64,000 bases of DNA from Methanobacteriota archaeon. Lineage in GTDB: Archaea > Halobacteriota > Methanomicrobia > Methanomicrobiales > Methanoculleaceae. The stretch's first letter is position 1. Each line of letters begins with the position of its first letter. The DNA lies in assembly GCA_016841955.1 (NCBI GenBank), contig JAENYE010000001.1:694025-758024 (forward strand), written 5' to 3'. The notes under the pieces are model-generated. The model was not told the DNA's origin, ran no database searches, and saw nothing but the letters and a program-made list of their open reading frames with translations. The position numbers and the translations under genes are program-made. Positions 17,422-26,224 of the stretch are shown one piece after another.

Positions 17422-18858
17422 TCAGAGATCCCCGATCGAGATCGGGAGTTTCTGGATGAGGTACCGGAACTTGCCGCCTTCGGTGCGGGGGATCTCGTCG
17501 ACGAAGCGGACATGGACGTTCACCTCGTCGCCGAGCTGCCACCGGAGCTCGCTGGTCAGCTGCCGGGTGTCCTCCTCGGTGTAGGCCGGCTTTCTGACGA
17601 CCTTTATGACGAGTTCGCCCATCTCTTCCTGGTACATCTGGAACTGCCTGATGTTCTCGAACGCTTCCGATTCGTAGTTGATGGGGGTGACGGAGATCAG
17701 GTGCCCGCTCCGGGTTACGATGAACTCCTGAAGCCTTCCCTCCACCTTCTCGAGCAGGGGATACTGCCTCCCGCACGAGCACTGCTTCTCGGTGGCGACC
17801 GCAACGTCCATGGTCCGGTAGCGGATGAGGGGGCAGACGAAGTTGGTGAGATTTGTCGTGACGACCTCTCCCATCGCGCCCGGCCCTTCGACAGGCCGAC
17901 AGTCCCTGCCAATCAGTTCGACGATCCCGTACTCGGGGAAGATGTGGTACCGGGTGCTCTCCTCGCACTCTCCGGCGAGCACCGTCTGCTCGGAGTTCCC
18001 GTACCAGGAGAAGACCCGGCACCCGAACACCTCTGCAAGCAGGTTCCGCTGCCAGGGGTAGAGATTCTCGGACCCGCAAAGGACCGCTTTCACGGTGGGG
18101 AACGGTTCGATCTCGTGCTCCCGCATATACCGGGCCAGGATCACGGCCGTGGAGGGGTAGGCGTGGATGAACCGGGGCTTGAACCTCCGGATCCGGTCGA
18201 TGTAGGCCGGCAGCACCTCTTCGGTCATCTGGTGGGAGGACATGATCAACCACCGGCCGAAGAGCGCTTGCCTCCAGTAGACGCCGCTTGATGCCGCGTC
18301 CACGACGTGTCCACGGAGGATGACGCACCGGTCGGTGAACCGGTAGCCGACGCGGTCCCACTGGGTCTTCATGAACGCCCACTCCCGGGCCCGGGACGCC
18401 CCTCTCTCGTAGTAGAAGCCCATGGGAGTTCCGGTGGAGCCGGATGTGCATACATACTCGAAGGCTGTCTCCGGGTAGTTCCGGGCTTTCAGGTCGGGAA
18501 GGTTGGCCTGGACGATCCCCTTGGTCAGGAATGGGAGGAGTTCGAGGTCTCCGGGGGTCTGGATGTCCCCGGGCACGAGACAGCGCTCGCGAAAGATCCT
18601 GCGGTAGTAGGGGACGTTCTCGTAGGCGTGGTCGAGCAGGCGCGAGAGCGCCTGCGCCTGGTAGGCCGCGAGTTCTTCCCGGCTCCACCACTGGGACTGC
18701 TGGAGAAGCGTGTACATCTGCCGGTATGTACGGTAAGCCGGCACCAGGCTGAGCGCTTTTACGGTGAGCGGATTCGCACGAGATGCCCATCTCAGAAGAC
18801 CGATCTTCGTGTGCACACCTCCCGGGTCAGACGGGTATGTCGGATGATACACGCTCAA
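17422..18858 (-). CDS. CapK/phenylacetate-CoA-ligase-like enzyme, copy 2
   Basis: Up to 478 residues; the listed start is a TTG at 18858 and a GTG at 18852 is possible. Motifs parallel copy 1: VCTSGSTGTPMGFYYERG, FSWYGNSEQ, YRTMDVA, RTEGGKFRYL. It overlaps the 3' end of copy 3 by about 30 bases, so translation is probably coupled. It is clearly diverged from copies 1 and 3 at the N-terminus but shares long near-identical blocks. The convergent FemAB-like pseudogene ends five bases away. Confidence 0.86.
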   Translation of the reverse strand: MSVYHPTYPSDPGGVHTKIGLLRWASRANPLTVKALSLVPAYRTYRQMYTLLQQSQWWSREELAAYQAQALSRLLDHAYENVPYYRRIFRERCLVPGDIQTPGDLELLPFLTKGIVQANLPDLKARNYPETAFEYVCTSGSTGTPMGFYYERGASRAREWAFMKTQWDRVGYRFTDRCVILRGHVVDAASSGVYWRQALFGRWLIMSSHQMTEEVLPAYIDRIRRFKPRFIHAYPSTAVILARYMREHEIEPFPTVKAVLCGSENLYPWQRNLLAEVFGCRVFSWYGNSEQTVLAGECEESTRYHIFPEYGIVELIGRDCRPVEGPGAMGEVVTTNLTNFVCPLIRYRTMDVAVATEKQCSCGRQYPLLEKVEGRLQEFIVTRSGHLISVTPINYESEAFENIRQFQMYQEEMGELVIKVVRKPAYTEEDTRQLTSELRWQLGDEVNVHVRFVDEIPRTEGGKFRYLIQKLPISIGDL

Positions 18859-20290
18859 CCTTTACCCCTTCTCGTTCGTTGAAGCGTATAGGCAGGTCCT
18901 GGACGAAGTAGCGGTACTTGCCGCGGGGGGTGAGCGGTATGTTGTCGACGTACCTGATGGTGATGGTAACGTCGTCACCGCAGCTCCGGCTCACTTCCTG
19001 GTAGAGGTACTCCGCGTCCTGCTTGCTGAATGCCGATTTTCTCACGATATTCAGGACGACTTCCCCAACTTTCTCCTGGTAGAACTGAAACTGTTTAACG
19101 TTATCGAACGCATCGGTGTCGATGTTCATGGCAATCCCGGGGAGAAATTCCCCTTTGCCCGTCACGATGAAGTCCTGAACCCGGCCTTCCACGCGCTCGA
19201 GCAGCGGGTACCTCCGCCCGCAGGTGCAGACCCCCCCGGCTGCTGTGGCAAGGTCCATGGTCCGGTAACGGATGAGGGGGCAGACGAAGTTGGTGAGGCT
19301 CGTCGCAACCACCTCTCCCATCGCGCCCGGCCCCTCGACGGGCCGGCCGTCTCGCCCGATCAGTTCGACGATCCCGTACTCGGGGAAGATGTGGTACCGG
19401 GTGCTCTCCTCGCACTCTCCGGCGAGCACCGTCTGCTCGGAGTTCCCGTACCAGGAGAAGACCCGGCACCCGAAAGATTCGGTGAGCAGGTCCCGCTGCC
19501 AGGGGTAGAGGTTCTCGGACCCGCAGAGGACCGCTTTCACGGTGGGGAACGGCTCGATGTCGTGCTCCCGCATATACCGGGCCAGGAGCACGGCCACCGA
19601 GGGATATGCCTGGATGAACCGGGGCTTGAACTTCCGGATCCGGTCGATGTAGGCCGGCATGGTCTCCTCGGTCATGTGATGGGAGGACATCAGCAGCCAC
19701 CGGCCGCAGAGCGTCTTCTTCCAGAAGATGCCGTCTTCGGCGGACCCGACGACGTAGCCCCGGAGGACGACGCACCGGTCGGCGAACCGGTAGCCGACGC
19801 GGTCCCACTGGGTCTTCATGAACGCCCATTCCCGGGCCCGGGAGACTCCTTTCTCGTAATAGAAGCCGACCGGGATGCCGGTGGAGCCGCCGGTGGTGAC
19901 GTACTCGAAGGCCGCCTCCGGGTAGTTTCTGGCTTTCAGGTCGGCGAGGTTGTTCTGCAGGTCTTCCCGGGTCAGGAAGGGGAGGAGGGCAAGGTCTTCG
20001 GGGGTCTGGATATCCCCGGGCACGAGGCCCCGCTCGCGAAAGACCCGGCGGTAGTAGGGAACGTTCTCGTAGGCGTGGTCGAGCAGGCGCGAGAGCGCCT
20101 GCGCCTGGTAGGCCGCGAGTTCCTCGGGGCTCCACCGCCGGGACTGCTTGAGGAGGGCATGGGTCTTTCGATAGACGTTGTAGGCGGGGAGGATGCTGAG
20201 GGCTTTTGCTGTGAACGATTCCCTGCCGCAGAGCCTCTCCCCCAGACGTATCAGGATCTTCTCTCCCCTTCTCATGGACTCTTCTGCCAT
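18827..20290 (-). CDS. CapK/phenylacetate-CoA-ligase-like enzyme, copy 3
   Basis: 487 residues from the ATG at 20290; the frame is open to 20578 but that part reads as non-conserved. An ATG at 20392 is also possible, because a TATA element at 20416-20427 lies about 28 bases before it. Motifs: VTTGGSTGIPVGFYYEKG, FSWYGNSEQ, YRTMDLA, LTPRGKYRYF. The segment 19350-20089 is base-for-base identical, as far as I can read, to 14338-15077 of copy 1, while both flanks have diverged. Heads a two-gene unit with copy 2. Confidence 0.87.
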   Translation of the reverse strand: MAEESMRRGEKILIRLGERLCGRESFTAKALSILPAYNVYRKTHALLKQSRRWSPEELAAYQAQALSRLLDHAYENVPYYRRVFRERGLVPGDIQTPEDLALLPFLTREDLQNNLADLKARNYPEAAFEYVTTGGSTGIPVGFYYEKGVSRAREWAFMKTQWDRVGYRFADRCVVLRGYVVGSAEDGIFWKKTLCGRWLLMSSHHMTEETMPAYIDRIRKFKPRFIQAYPSVAVLLARYMREHDIEPFPTVKAVLCGSENLYPWQRDLLTESFGCRVFSWYGNSEQTVLAGECEESTRYHIFPEYGIVELIGRDGRPVEGPGAMGEVVATSLTNFVCPLIRYRTMDLATAAGGVCTCGRRYPLLERVEGRVQDFIVTGKGEFLPGIAMNIDTDAFDNVKQFQFYQEKVGEVVLNIVRKSAFSKQDAEYLYQEVSRSCGDDVTITIRYVDNIPLTPRGKYRYFVQDLPIRFNEREGVKVERVSSDIPV

Positions 20291-20698
20291 ACGTACCGGA
20301 ACGGCACTGTTATACCGCCTTTTTGTCTCATCGCTTCCCGGGCAGTCTGCCGGGGGCACCACCCCCGCAGGCGACGCCCCCTCCCGGTGCATCGAGCTAG
20401 TATACCCCTGAACAACGTATATAAAAATTGGCATGCTGTCATCAGTTCCATTTGAGATCAGGGTTCTATAGATGCACGGATAGCCCTCCGGAAGAATCAC
20501 AGTGGGGGTGCAGATCCGGCTCTTTTCGGCGGACAGTCTGATTTCCTCGATTTCTCGATAAATAATACCGTTTGGCAAACATGGCCCGATGAAGTGAGTA
20601 TTTGGATAAACTATAAATATCCGAAAGCCTATCAGGGGTATGTCTTAGCAAGATAAGGCGACAGTCACCGGAGCCGTGCACACCCGACTTGACGGTGC
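20291..20698. other. divergent intergenic region with two promoters
   Basis: The stretch holds a GC-rich stem around 20338-20395, a TATA element for CapK copy 3 (TTTTTATATACG on the minus strand, 20416-20427) and one for the radical SAM gene (ACTATAAATATCC, 20610-20622). The latter sits in an imperfect palindrome TTTGGATA ... TATCCGAAA (20601-20626) that could be an operator. Nothing else is recognised. Confidence 0.5.
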
Positions 20699-21910
20699 AT
20701 GCCCGGGACGGGGGGGATAATTATTCTTCAGAAGGCCGTACCTGATAGCAGTAGCAATGCGGAGATCTTCACGGGTCTCCCAACAGAGAATGACGTTCTG
20801 GACGAAATACGGGCACTGGCCGGCGGGCTGCGCAGGCAGAATGGAGATGCCCCGCAAAACATCGATTTTACGGTCCCCATCGGCTGGGAGGAGCGGGTAG
20901 GCTACCTTGATGGCCGGCCCATCAGACGGTTGATCATCTTCCTCCGCTCCACGGGTTGCGAGTGGGTCGAGAAGACCGGGGGATGTACCATGTGCGGGTT
21001 TTACTGTGCGACATCCCGGGGTAGGGAGGTCTCGGCGGAGGAGTACGTCGCACAGTTCGAGTACGTGATGGACGCCGTCGATCTGGGGGATTACCCGATC
21101 GTCTCGATATATAACGATGGAAATATTTTTAACGAACACGAGATGCCGGTTGCCGCCATCGAGAAGATCTGCTCGTATATCGATGGTTACAGGAACATCC
21201 AGAAGGTGGTTGTCGAGTCGAGGATCGATTACTCGCCGGACGAGCACGTAGCAAAGATGAAGAAGGCCCTGAACGGGCGGCAGCTTGAGGTGGCGTTCGG
21301 GTTTGAGTCCGCAAACTCTCAGGTGATGAACCTCTGCATCAACAAGGGGTTCTCGGCCAACAACTTCGATCTCTTCCATTCGAGGATGCAGGATATGGGC
21401 GTGCTGACAAAACCGCTCCTCCTCGTAAAACCGCCGTTCCTTACCGAGGCGGAGGCTATAGGCGATATCCTGCAGACCATAGCCTACTGCATCTCCCGTG
21501 GAATCGACTACGTGGACCTCGAGGTGACGACGGTCGAGAAGAACACCGTCGTGCACGAGCTCTGGAAGAACAACCTCTACCGCCCGCCGTGGCTCTGGAG
21601 CCTCGTCGACCTCCTGCAGCAGTGTCGGGAGCGGTTCGGGGATCGTGCCCGCGTCTACGTCAGCCCCTGGAACTACTCGGTCGAGTCCCTCGACTGGGCC
21701 CGGAACTGCGGGAAGTGCGATGCTGAGATCACCGGAGCGATCGAGCGCTACAACTGCCACTTCGATACGGCGGAGTTCGATGGGCTGGATTGTTCGTGCC
21801 GTGACGACGAGTGGGAGGAGGCCGTTGGGGCGGAAGACCCCCGCCCGATCCCGGAGAGGATCCGCGAGCAGCTCGCGTATGTGCGTTCATCCCGGCTCTC
21901 GTCTCCGTAA
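20699..21910 (+). CDS. Elp3/RaSEA-type radical SAM protein
   Basis: 403 residues. The radical SAM cluster lies in TGCEWVEKTGGCTMCGFYC (Cys87, Cys96, Cys99), with the long CX8CX2C spacing of the Elp3-related group that includes the archaeosine synthase partner RaSEA. Further motifs: SIYNDGNIFNEHEMP (glycine-rich SAM contact), VESRIDY, and EVAFGFESANSQVM. The C-terminus has extra cysteines (NCGKCDAE, DCSC) that may bind zinc. A role in tRNA archaeosine formation is plausible but no partner gene is nearby, so the family assignment is firmer than the function. The exact start is not decided by a ribosome site. Confidence 0.75.
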   Translation: MPGTGGIIILQKAVPDSSSNAEIFTGLPTENDVLDEIRALAGGLRRQNGDAPQNIDFTVPIGWEERVGYLDGRPIRRLIIFLRSTGCEWVEKTGGCTMCGFYCATSRGREVSAEEYVAQFEYVMDAVDLGDYPIVSIYNDGNIFNEHEMPVAAIEKICSYIDGYRNIQKVVVESRIDYSPDEHVAKMKKALNGRQLEVAFGFESANSQVMNLCINKGFSANNFDLFHSRMQDMGVLTKPLLLVKPPFLTEAEAIGDILQTIAYCISRGIDYVDLEVTTVEKNTVVHELWKNNLYRPPWLWSLVDLLQQCRERFGDRARVYVSPWNYSVESLDWARNCGKCDAEITGAIERYNCHFDTAEFDGLDCSCRDDEWEEAVGAEDPRPIPERIREQLAYVRSSRLSSP

Positions 21911-22889
21911 AACCTCTCACACCTACCTTTCCATTGTGAACCTCCCGATGAGTCGGGTGCCGGCGAGGCTCGGGTTCGCTCCGGGTGCTTTTTTTGTGCG
22001 CGACGGGCCGAAGGGCCGGAGCGGGAGCACCGCCAGGTGCGACTTACGACGGACGTTCTGTCAGAAGTTTGAGCACCGTTAGGTGGGAAGCACGACGCAG
22101 TGAGCAAAGCGGGAAAATCCCAATGCAGTGGACCGTGGGAGCTCCGCACCTTCGGCGCTCGAACTCCGCCTGCCCCCTGGGGCGCGCGTCGTTTATCGCC
22201 ACGGGGGGTGTGCGACTGTCGGGACGCGACTGGCCGTAGGGCAGAAGCGGGAGCACTGAAGGTGCGGAACGACAGGAGCACGAGCACCGTTAGGTGCGAG
22301 GGGACAGGGGAGGGGGGAGACCCCCCTCCCCGTCAGCCCCTCCTTCGAAACCCTTCGGGTTTCTCGAACTCCCCCCTCCCCGTCAGCCCCTCCTTCGAAA
22401 CCCTTCGGGTTTCTCGAACTCCTGCCGTTCCGGCAGTCGTTCCCCCAAACGCGACATCCCCACGAAATCCGTGCTAGGGCAACTTATGGAAATTGACAGG
22501 TGCGATGCACGACAGTTCACAGGACAGGAATTATGCATCGTTAAGTGCGAATGGTGCAGCCTGATGGAGATGGTTGATGGGTTTATGCGAACGCGAGGGG
22601 GTCGTCCCAAAATGCCTCTGCCGGGAGGGGGACACCCGCTCGCACCTGGCGGTGCTCAAGCTCCCTCCGGTCGCACCTCCCCGGCCCCTCCCCCGCGTGG
22701 CGATACCTGGTGGGAAGCCGTGTCAGGGATCTTGCGCAAAATTTCGCTTAATTATCCTAGAGCGCACATAAGAGCGTTCAAAATCATGTGGGTCTTCAAC
22801 CACGAGTACTTTTAGGATGACTTCGAGCAGAGGTAGCGGTTCAACAAAGCCTGACAAAGGGAACTTCGGAGGTGGCCCCCTGTCCAGCC
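21911..22889. repeat. repeat-rich intergenic region with dispersed hairpins
   Basis: No gene is supported. After a T-tract at about 21988-21994 the region is filled with short hairpins of the family also seen in the OsmC gene: GAGCACCG-TT-AGGTGCGA variants (several), GGCC-GAA-GGGCC, GAAACCC-TTC-GGGTTTC followed by TCGAACTC, and CTGCCG-TTC-CGGCAG. A 50-base unit is tandemly duplicated at 22321-22370 and 22371-22420. The part 22480-22890 holds further fragments (TCGCACCTGGCGGTGCTC near 22640) and no recognisable protein. Confidence 0.75.
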
Positions 22890-25037
22890 CTACAGCCCGA
22901 CCTTCCCGAGATCGATCTCCCGGGGCGCCCCGGTATCGATCGACTCCCATGCCGCAAACGTCGCAAGCGTCGTCGCGACGTTGCCGACGAAATCCGGCTC
23001 CTCGCCCTTCACGAACGCCAGGAGCTCTTCGGCAAACCCTTTCTCCTGGGTGAGCCACCGCCTCTCCCGCGACGCCTTTCCGTCCCGCCGGAGCTCGAGG
23101 TCGCGGAAGTCGGTGATCCTCCCGACAGCGTTGTCGCAGAAGACCTCGACCGTCTCCTTCGGGTAGGATCGGTCGCCGAGCGTCGTGTAGGTGACGGTGC
23201 CGAGCGACCCGTCGTCGAAGGTCAGGGTAGTCTGGAAGTTGTCGTACTTCCGGAGGGTTCCGGTCGGCTCGATGGCCCGGGCATAGACCTGGACCGGCCG
23301 TGCCCCGGTGATGTACTGCATGAAGTCGATGAAGTGGCAGCACTCCGAGATCAACATGCCGCCGCCCTGCTCGTCGTCGTGTACCCAGTGCTCGGGAGGG
23401 ATCTGCCCGGCGTTGACGCGGTAGTGCAGGACCGCAGGGGTTGCCCTGTTTCCGAAGAACTCCTTCATCCTCCGCGAGAGCGGGGAGTAGCGCCGGTTGA
23501 ACCCGACCATCAGCCGTTGCCCTGACTCGTTCTGGGCCGTGACGATCCTTCTTAACCCGTCGATATCGGTGGCGAGCGGCTTCTCCACGAAGACATCTTT
23601 CCCGGCATGCAGCGCGTCGACCGCCATGGGCGCGTGGAGGTCGTTCCGGGTCGCGATCATCACCGCGTCGATCCCGGGGTCCTCGAGGATCTTGTGGTAG
23701 TCGGTGGTGCAGTAGGAGAACCCGTACTTCTTCGCCACCGCCTGCGCCGAGAGTCCCGTCGCGGTCGCAAGCCCCGCGAGGTTCACCGGGAGTCGGGGCA
23801 GGTGGGGGTAGAGGGCGCTCTGTGCGTGGACCCCGGCACCGATGCACCCGAGCGTCCGGGCTCCGGCCGGAACCTTCCGCCTCGGCGCGCGAGGCTCCGG
23901 GAGGCGGGTGACGGTGCCGGAGGCACCCGAACCGTTCGGGCTGTACTGCAGGAGGACCCCGATAAACCGCTCTTTTCCGGTGTTGATGAGGTTGTAGGCT
24001 TCCGGCGCGTCATCGAGCGGGAAGGTATGGGTGATCAGGCGGTCGAGGTCGATCCTCTTCTGCCGCACCAGTTCCAGGAACGCCTCCATGTTCCTCCGCT
24101 CCGTCCACCGGACATAGATCGGGTAGTCGACCCCTCGTTCCTCGTAGTTCCGGTCGTAGCGGCCGGGGCCGTAGGACCGGGAGACGACGACCTCCGCCTC
24201 CTTCTCGTAGAAGATGTCGCGGGGCACATCCATGCCCACGTTCCCGACGACCACGACCCTGCCCTTATCCCTGACCAGGCGGCCGGCGGCCTCGATGGGA
24301 GCGCTCGACCGGGTAGCCGCGGTGATGACGACCGCGTCCGCTCCGAACGGCGAGAAGGCGCTCATCCTCTCGGAGAGGCCGTCGTAGTTCGAGACGACGT
24401 CGGCACCGAGGCTTGCTGCGAGCGCAAGCTTCTCCCGGTCGATATCGATCCCGATGACCCGGCACCCCGCGGCTTTGAGGATCTGCACGCAAAGAAGCCC
24501 GATCAGCCCGAGGCCGATCACCGCAACGTTCTCGCCCACCGTAACTTCTGCGTTCCGAACACCGTGCATCGCGATCGACCCGACGGTCGTGAACGCCGCT
24601 TCCCTGAAACCGACGCCGTCGGGGATCCTGACGCAAAGGTTCTTCGGGACCGCGACGTACTCGGCATGCACCGCATACCCGGCCCCGGCGCAGGCGACGC
24701 GGTCGCCGACCTCGAAGTCGTCGGATCCGGTCGTCACCACGGTGCCCGCACAGCTGTAGCCGAGCGGCTCCGGTTTTGAGAGGCGGCTCATCGCCTGCTG
24801 GTACGCCGAGAGCGGGCCGTCCGTCCCGACCTTCTGGAGAACTTTCTTCACGTCGTCGGGACGGGCTTTTGCCTTGCCGACGAGCGACTGCTGTGCGAGA
24901 TTGATCAGCGACGACTCCGTGCCGGCGCTGATGAGGGAGTAGGCGTTCTCGACGACGACCCCCCTCGTTACGGCGGGAACGGGGACGTTCTCCACCTGGA
25001 TAGACCCTGACTGCAGGTCGAGTAATACCTGTTTCAT
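22890..25037 (-). CDS. bidomain oxidoreductase (MDR dehydrogenase fused to Gfo/Idh/MocA)
   Basis: 715 residues from the ATG at 25037, which overlaps the previous stop (ATGA) and follows GGGGG by seven bases. Residues about 1-360 are a medium-chain dehydrogenase (GYSCAGTVV, VAVIGLGLIGLLCVQIL). From about 390 the chain is Gfo/Idh/MocA-like: TLGCIGAGVHAQSALYPHLP (NAD binding), VFVEKPLATD (the EKP motif) and ISECCHFIDFMQYI. Such fusions occur in exopolysaccharide clusters next to heparinase- or toroid-fold proteins and probably modify a sugar nucleotide or uronic acid. Last gene of the polysaccharide operon. Confidence 0.9.
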   Translation of the reverse strand: MKQVLLDLQSGSIQVENVPVPAVTRGVVVENAYSLISAGTESSLINLAQQSLVGKAKARPDDVKKVLQKVGTDGPLSAYQQAMSRLSKPEPLGYSCAGTVVTTGSDDFEVGDRVACAGAGYAVHAEYVAVPKNLCVRIPDGVGFREAAFTTVGSIAMHGVRNAEVTVGENVAVIGLGLIGLLCVQILKAAGCRVIGIDIDREKLALAASLGADVVSNYDGLSERMSAFSPFGADAVVITAATRSSAPIEAAGRLVRDKGRVVVVGNVGMDVPRDIFYEKEAEVVVSRSYGPGRYDRNYEERGVDYPIYVRWTERRNMEAFLELVRQKRIDLDRLITHTFPLDDAPEAYNLINTGKERFIGVLLQYSPNGSGASGTVTRLPEPRAPRRKVPAGARTLGCIGAGVHAQSALYPHLPRLPVNLAGLATATGLSAQAVAKKYGFSYCTTDYHKILEDPGIDAVMIATRNDLHAPMAVDALHAGKDVFVEKPLATDIDGLRRIVTAQNESGQRLMVGFNRRYSPLSRRMKEFFGNRATPAVLHYRVNAGQIPPEHWVHDDEQGGGMLISECCHFIDFMQYITGARPVQVYARAIEPTGTLRKYDNFQTTLTFDDGSLGTVTYTTLGDRSYPKETVEVFCDNAVGRITDFRDLELRRDGKASRERRWLTQEKGFAEELLAFVKGEEPDFVGNVATTLATFAAWESIDTGAPREIDLGKVGL

Positions 25038-26224
25038 ACATATTCCCCCCATACTCCTGACTGGCTGAGGCAGTCGAGCATCTCCGATGTCATGAAGAGA
25101 TCGGGGAAGTTATTCGACGGTTCCACGGTCGACGACCGGATCCCGAGCAGCCGGCAGAGGGCCTCAAAAGACCGCGTCTCCACGGTCTCGCCGTAACGCC
25201 TGCGTGCGATCTCGCGGTACATGCCGTAGCCGAACCGGAACGCCCGGTGCCGTAGCGGGTATTCCCCAAGCGTTGCCGTCTTCGCTGCCGTGGCGACGGA
25301 CGGGAGTAGATCGATCCAGGGGCCGGGCTCCCACCGAGGGGCGAGCCCCTGCACGTCCTTCTCGAGCCAATCAAGGCAGAGGCCGGCGTGCTCCCGGTAA
25401 CGATCGTCCATCCGTGACGCATAGACAAAGGAGGCCTGAGCAAACGCATATGCCCCGGAAAGGTAGTAAGCGAAGGAAAGGCCGCTCTTCGACCAGTCAA
25501 ACCGCCCGTCGGGACGCTGGGCGGCCGCGAGCCACCGGGCACCCCTCGCGAGGCTCCGGTCGATCCGGTCGTCCTTGAGCACATCGTTCGTCTTTGCGAG
25601 GTAGTACGTCGTCACTCCCTGGTAGTGCACGCAGGGGAGGTCGAAGACGTACGGGTAGGTCCCCCTGTCGACCGCATAGGGGTAGACGCCGTCGTGGCGC
25701 TGGTGGCGGACAATGTTCTCCGCCGCCCGCCGGGCAGCCGCACGGGCGTTCTCATCGCCGTACCGTTCCGCATACCGGGCAAGGAACGCCCCGCATGAGG
25801 CGTCGACGTTCAGGTGGTCGGCGGTGTACCCCGAGGACTTCAGGAAATACCCCGGCCTTCGTTCGGATGCGAGGACGAAGTCACGGGCCTTCCGGAGTGC
25901 CTCCTCGTGCGGATACCGGTCCGCCGCCTCCAGGAGCGCGTCGCCGATAAACGCGGTGATCAGGGCCGAAGGCTCGTTGTAGTTGACGTGGATCTCGTTT
26001 AAAGACCCGTCCGGGTTCTGGCACGCCACGACATAGTTCAGGATCGGGCCCACGAGCGGGTCGCCGCCCAACCGAAGCATCGCCTTGCAGACCTCGGCGT
26101 GCACGCGGTTCCGGATAATGCCAAAGACCGGGTCGCGGATGTACGCGGTCTCGCCGTCGTCGACGGCGAGCTCGCGGACCTCCCCGATAACCCGGGAAAG
26201 AAGCGATCTCAGACGCCCGTCCAT
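25034..26224 (-). CDS. alpha/alpha-toroid protein of a surface-polysaccharide cluster
   Basis: 396 residues. ATG at 26224 overlaps the GT4 gene by 16 bases. Repeating helix pairs with VACQNPDGSLNE, VRHQRHDGVYPYAVDRG and LAAAQRPDGRFDW show a six-hairpin or terpene-cyclase-like toroid, as in polysaccharide lyases and glycoside hydrolases. No signal peptide or lipobox is visible, so it appears cytoplasmic. Its steady pairing with the bidomain oxidoreductase suggests a shared step in glycan precursor processing; the reaction is unknown. Confidence 0.7.
   Translation of the reverse strand: MDGRLRSLLSRVIGEVRELAVDDGETAYIRDPVFGIIRNRVHAEVCKAMLRLGGDPLVGPILNYVVACQNPDGSLNEIHVNYNEPSALITAFIGDALLEAADRYPHEEALRKARDFVLASERRPGYFLKSSGYTADHLNVDASCGAFLARYAERYGDENARAAARRAAENIVRHQRHDGVYPYAVDRGTYPYVFDLPCVHYQGVTTYYLAKTNDVLKDDRIDRSLARGARWLAAAQRPDGRFDWSKSGLSFAYYLSGAYAFAQASFVYASRMDDRYREHAGLCLDWLEKDVQGLAPRWEPGPWIDLLPSVATAAKTATLGEYPLRHRAFRFGYGMYREIARRRYGETVETRSFEALCRLLGIRSSTVEPSNNFPDLFMTSEMLDCLSQSGVWGEYV

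Noticed and set aside
21985-22815. Several short plus- and minus-strand frames in the repeat region
   Set aside because: They consist of hairpin-repeat translations and have no start signals.
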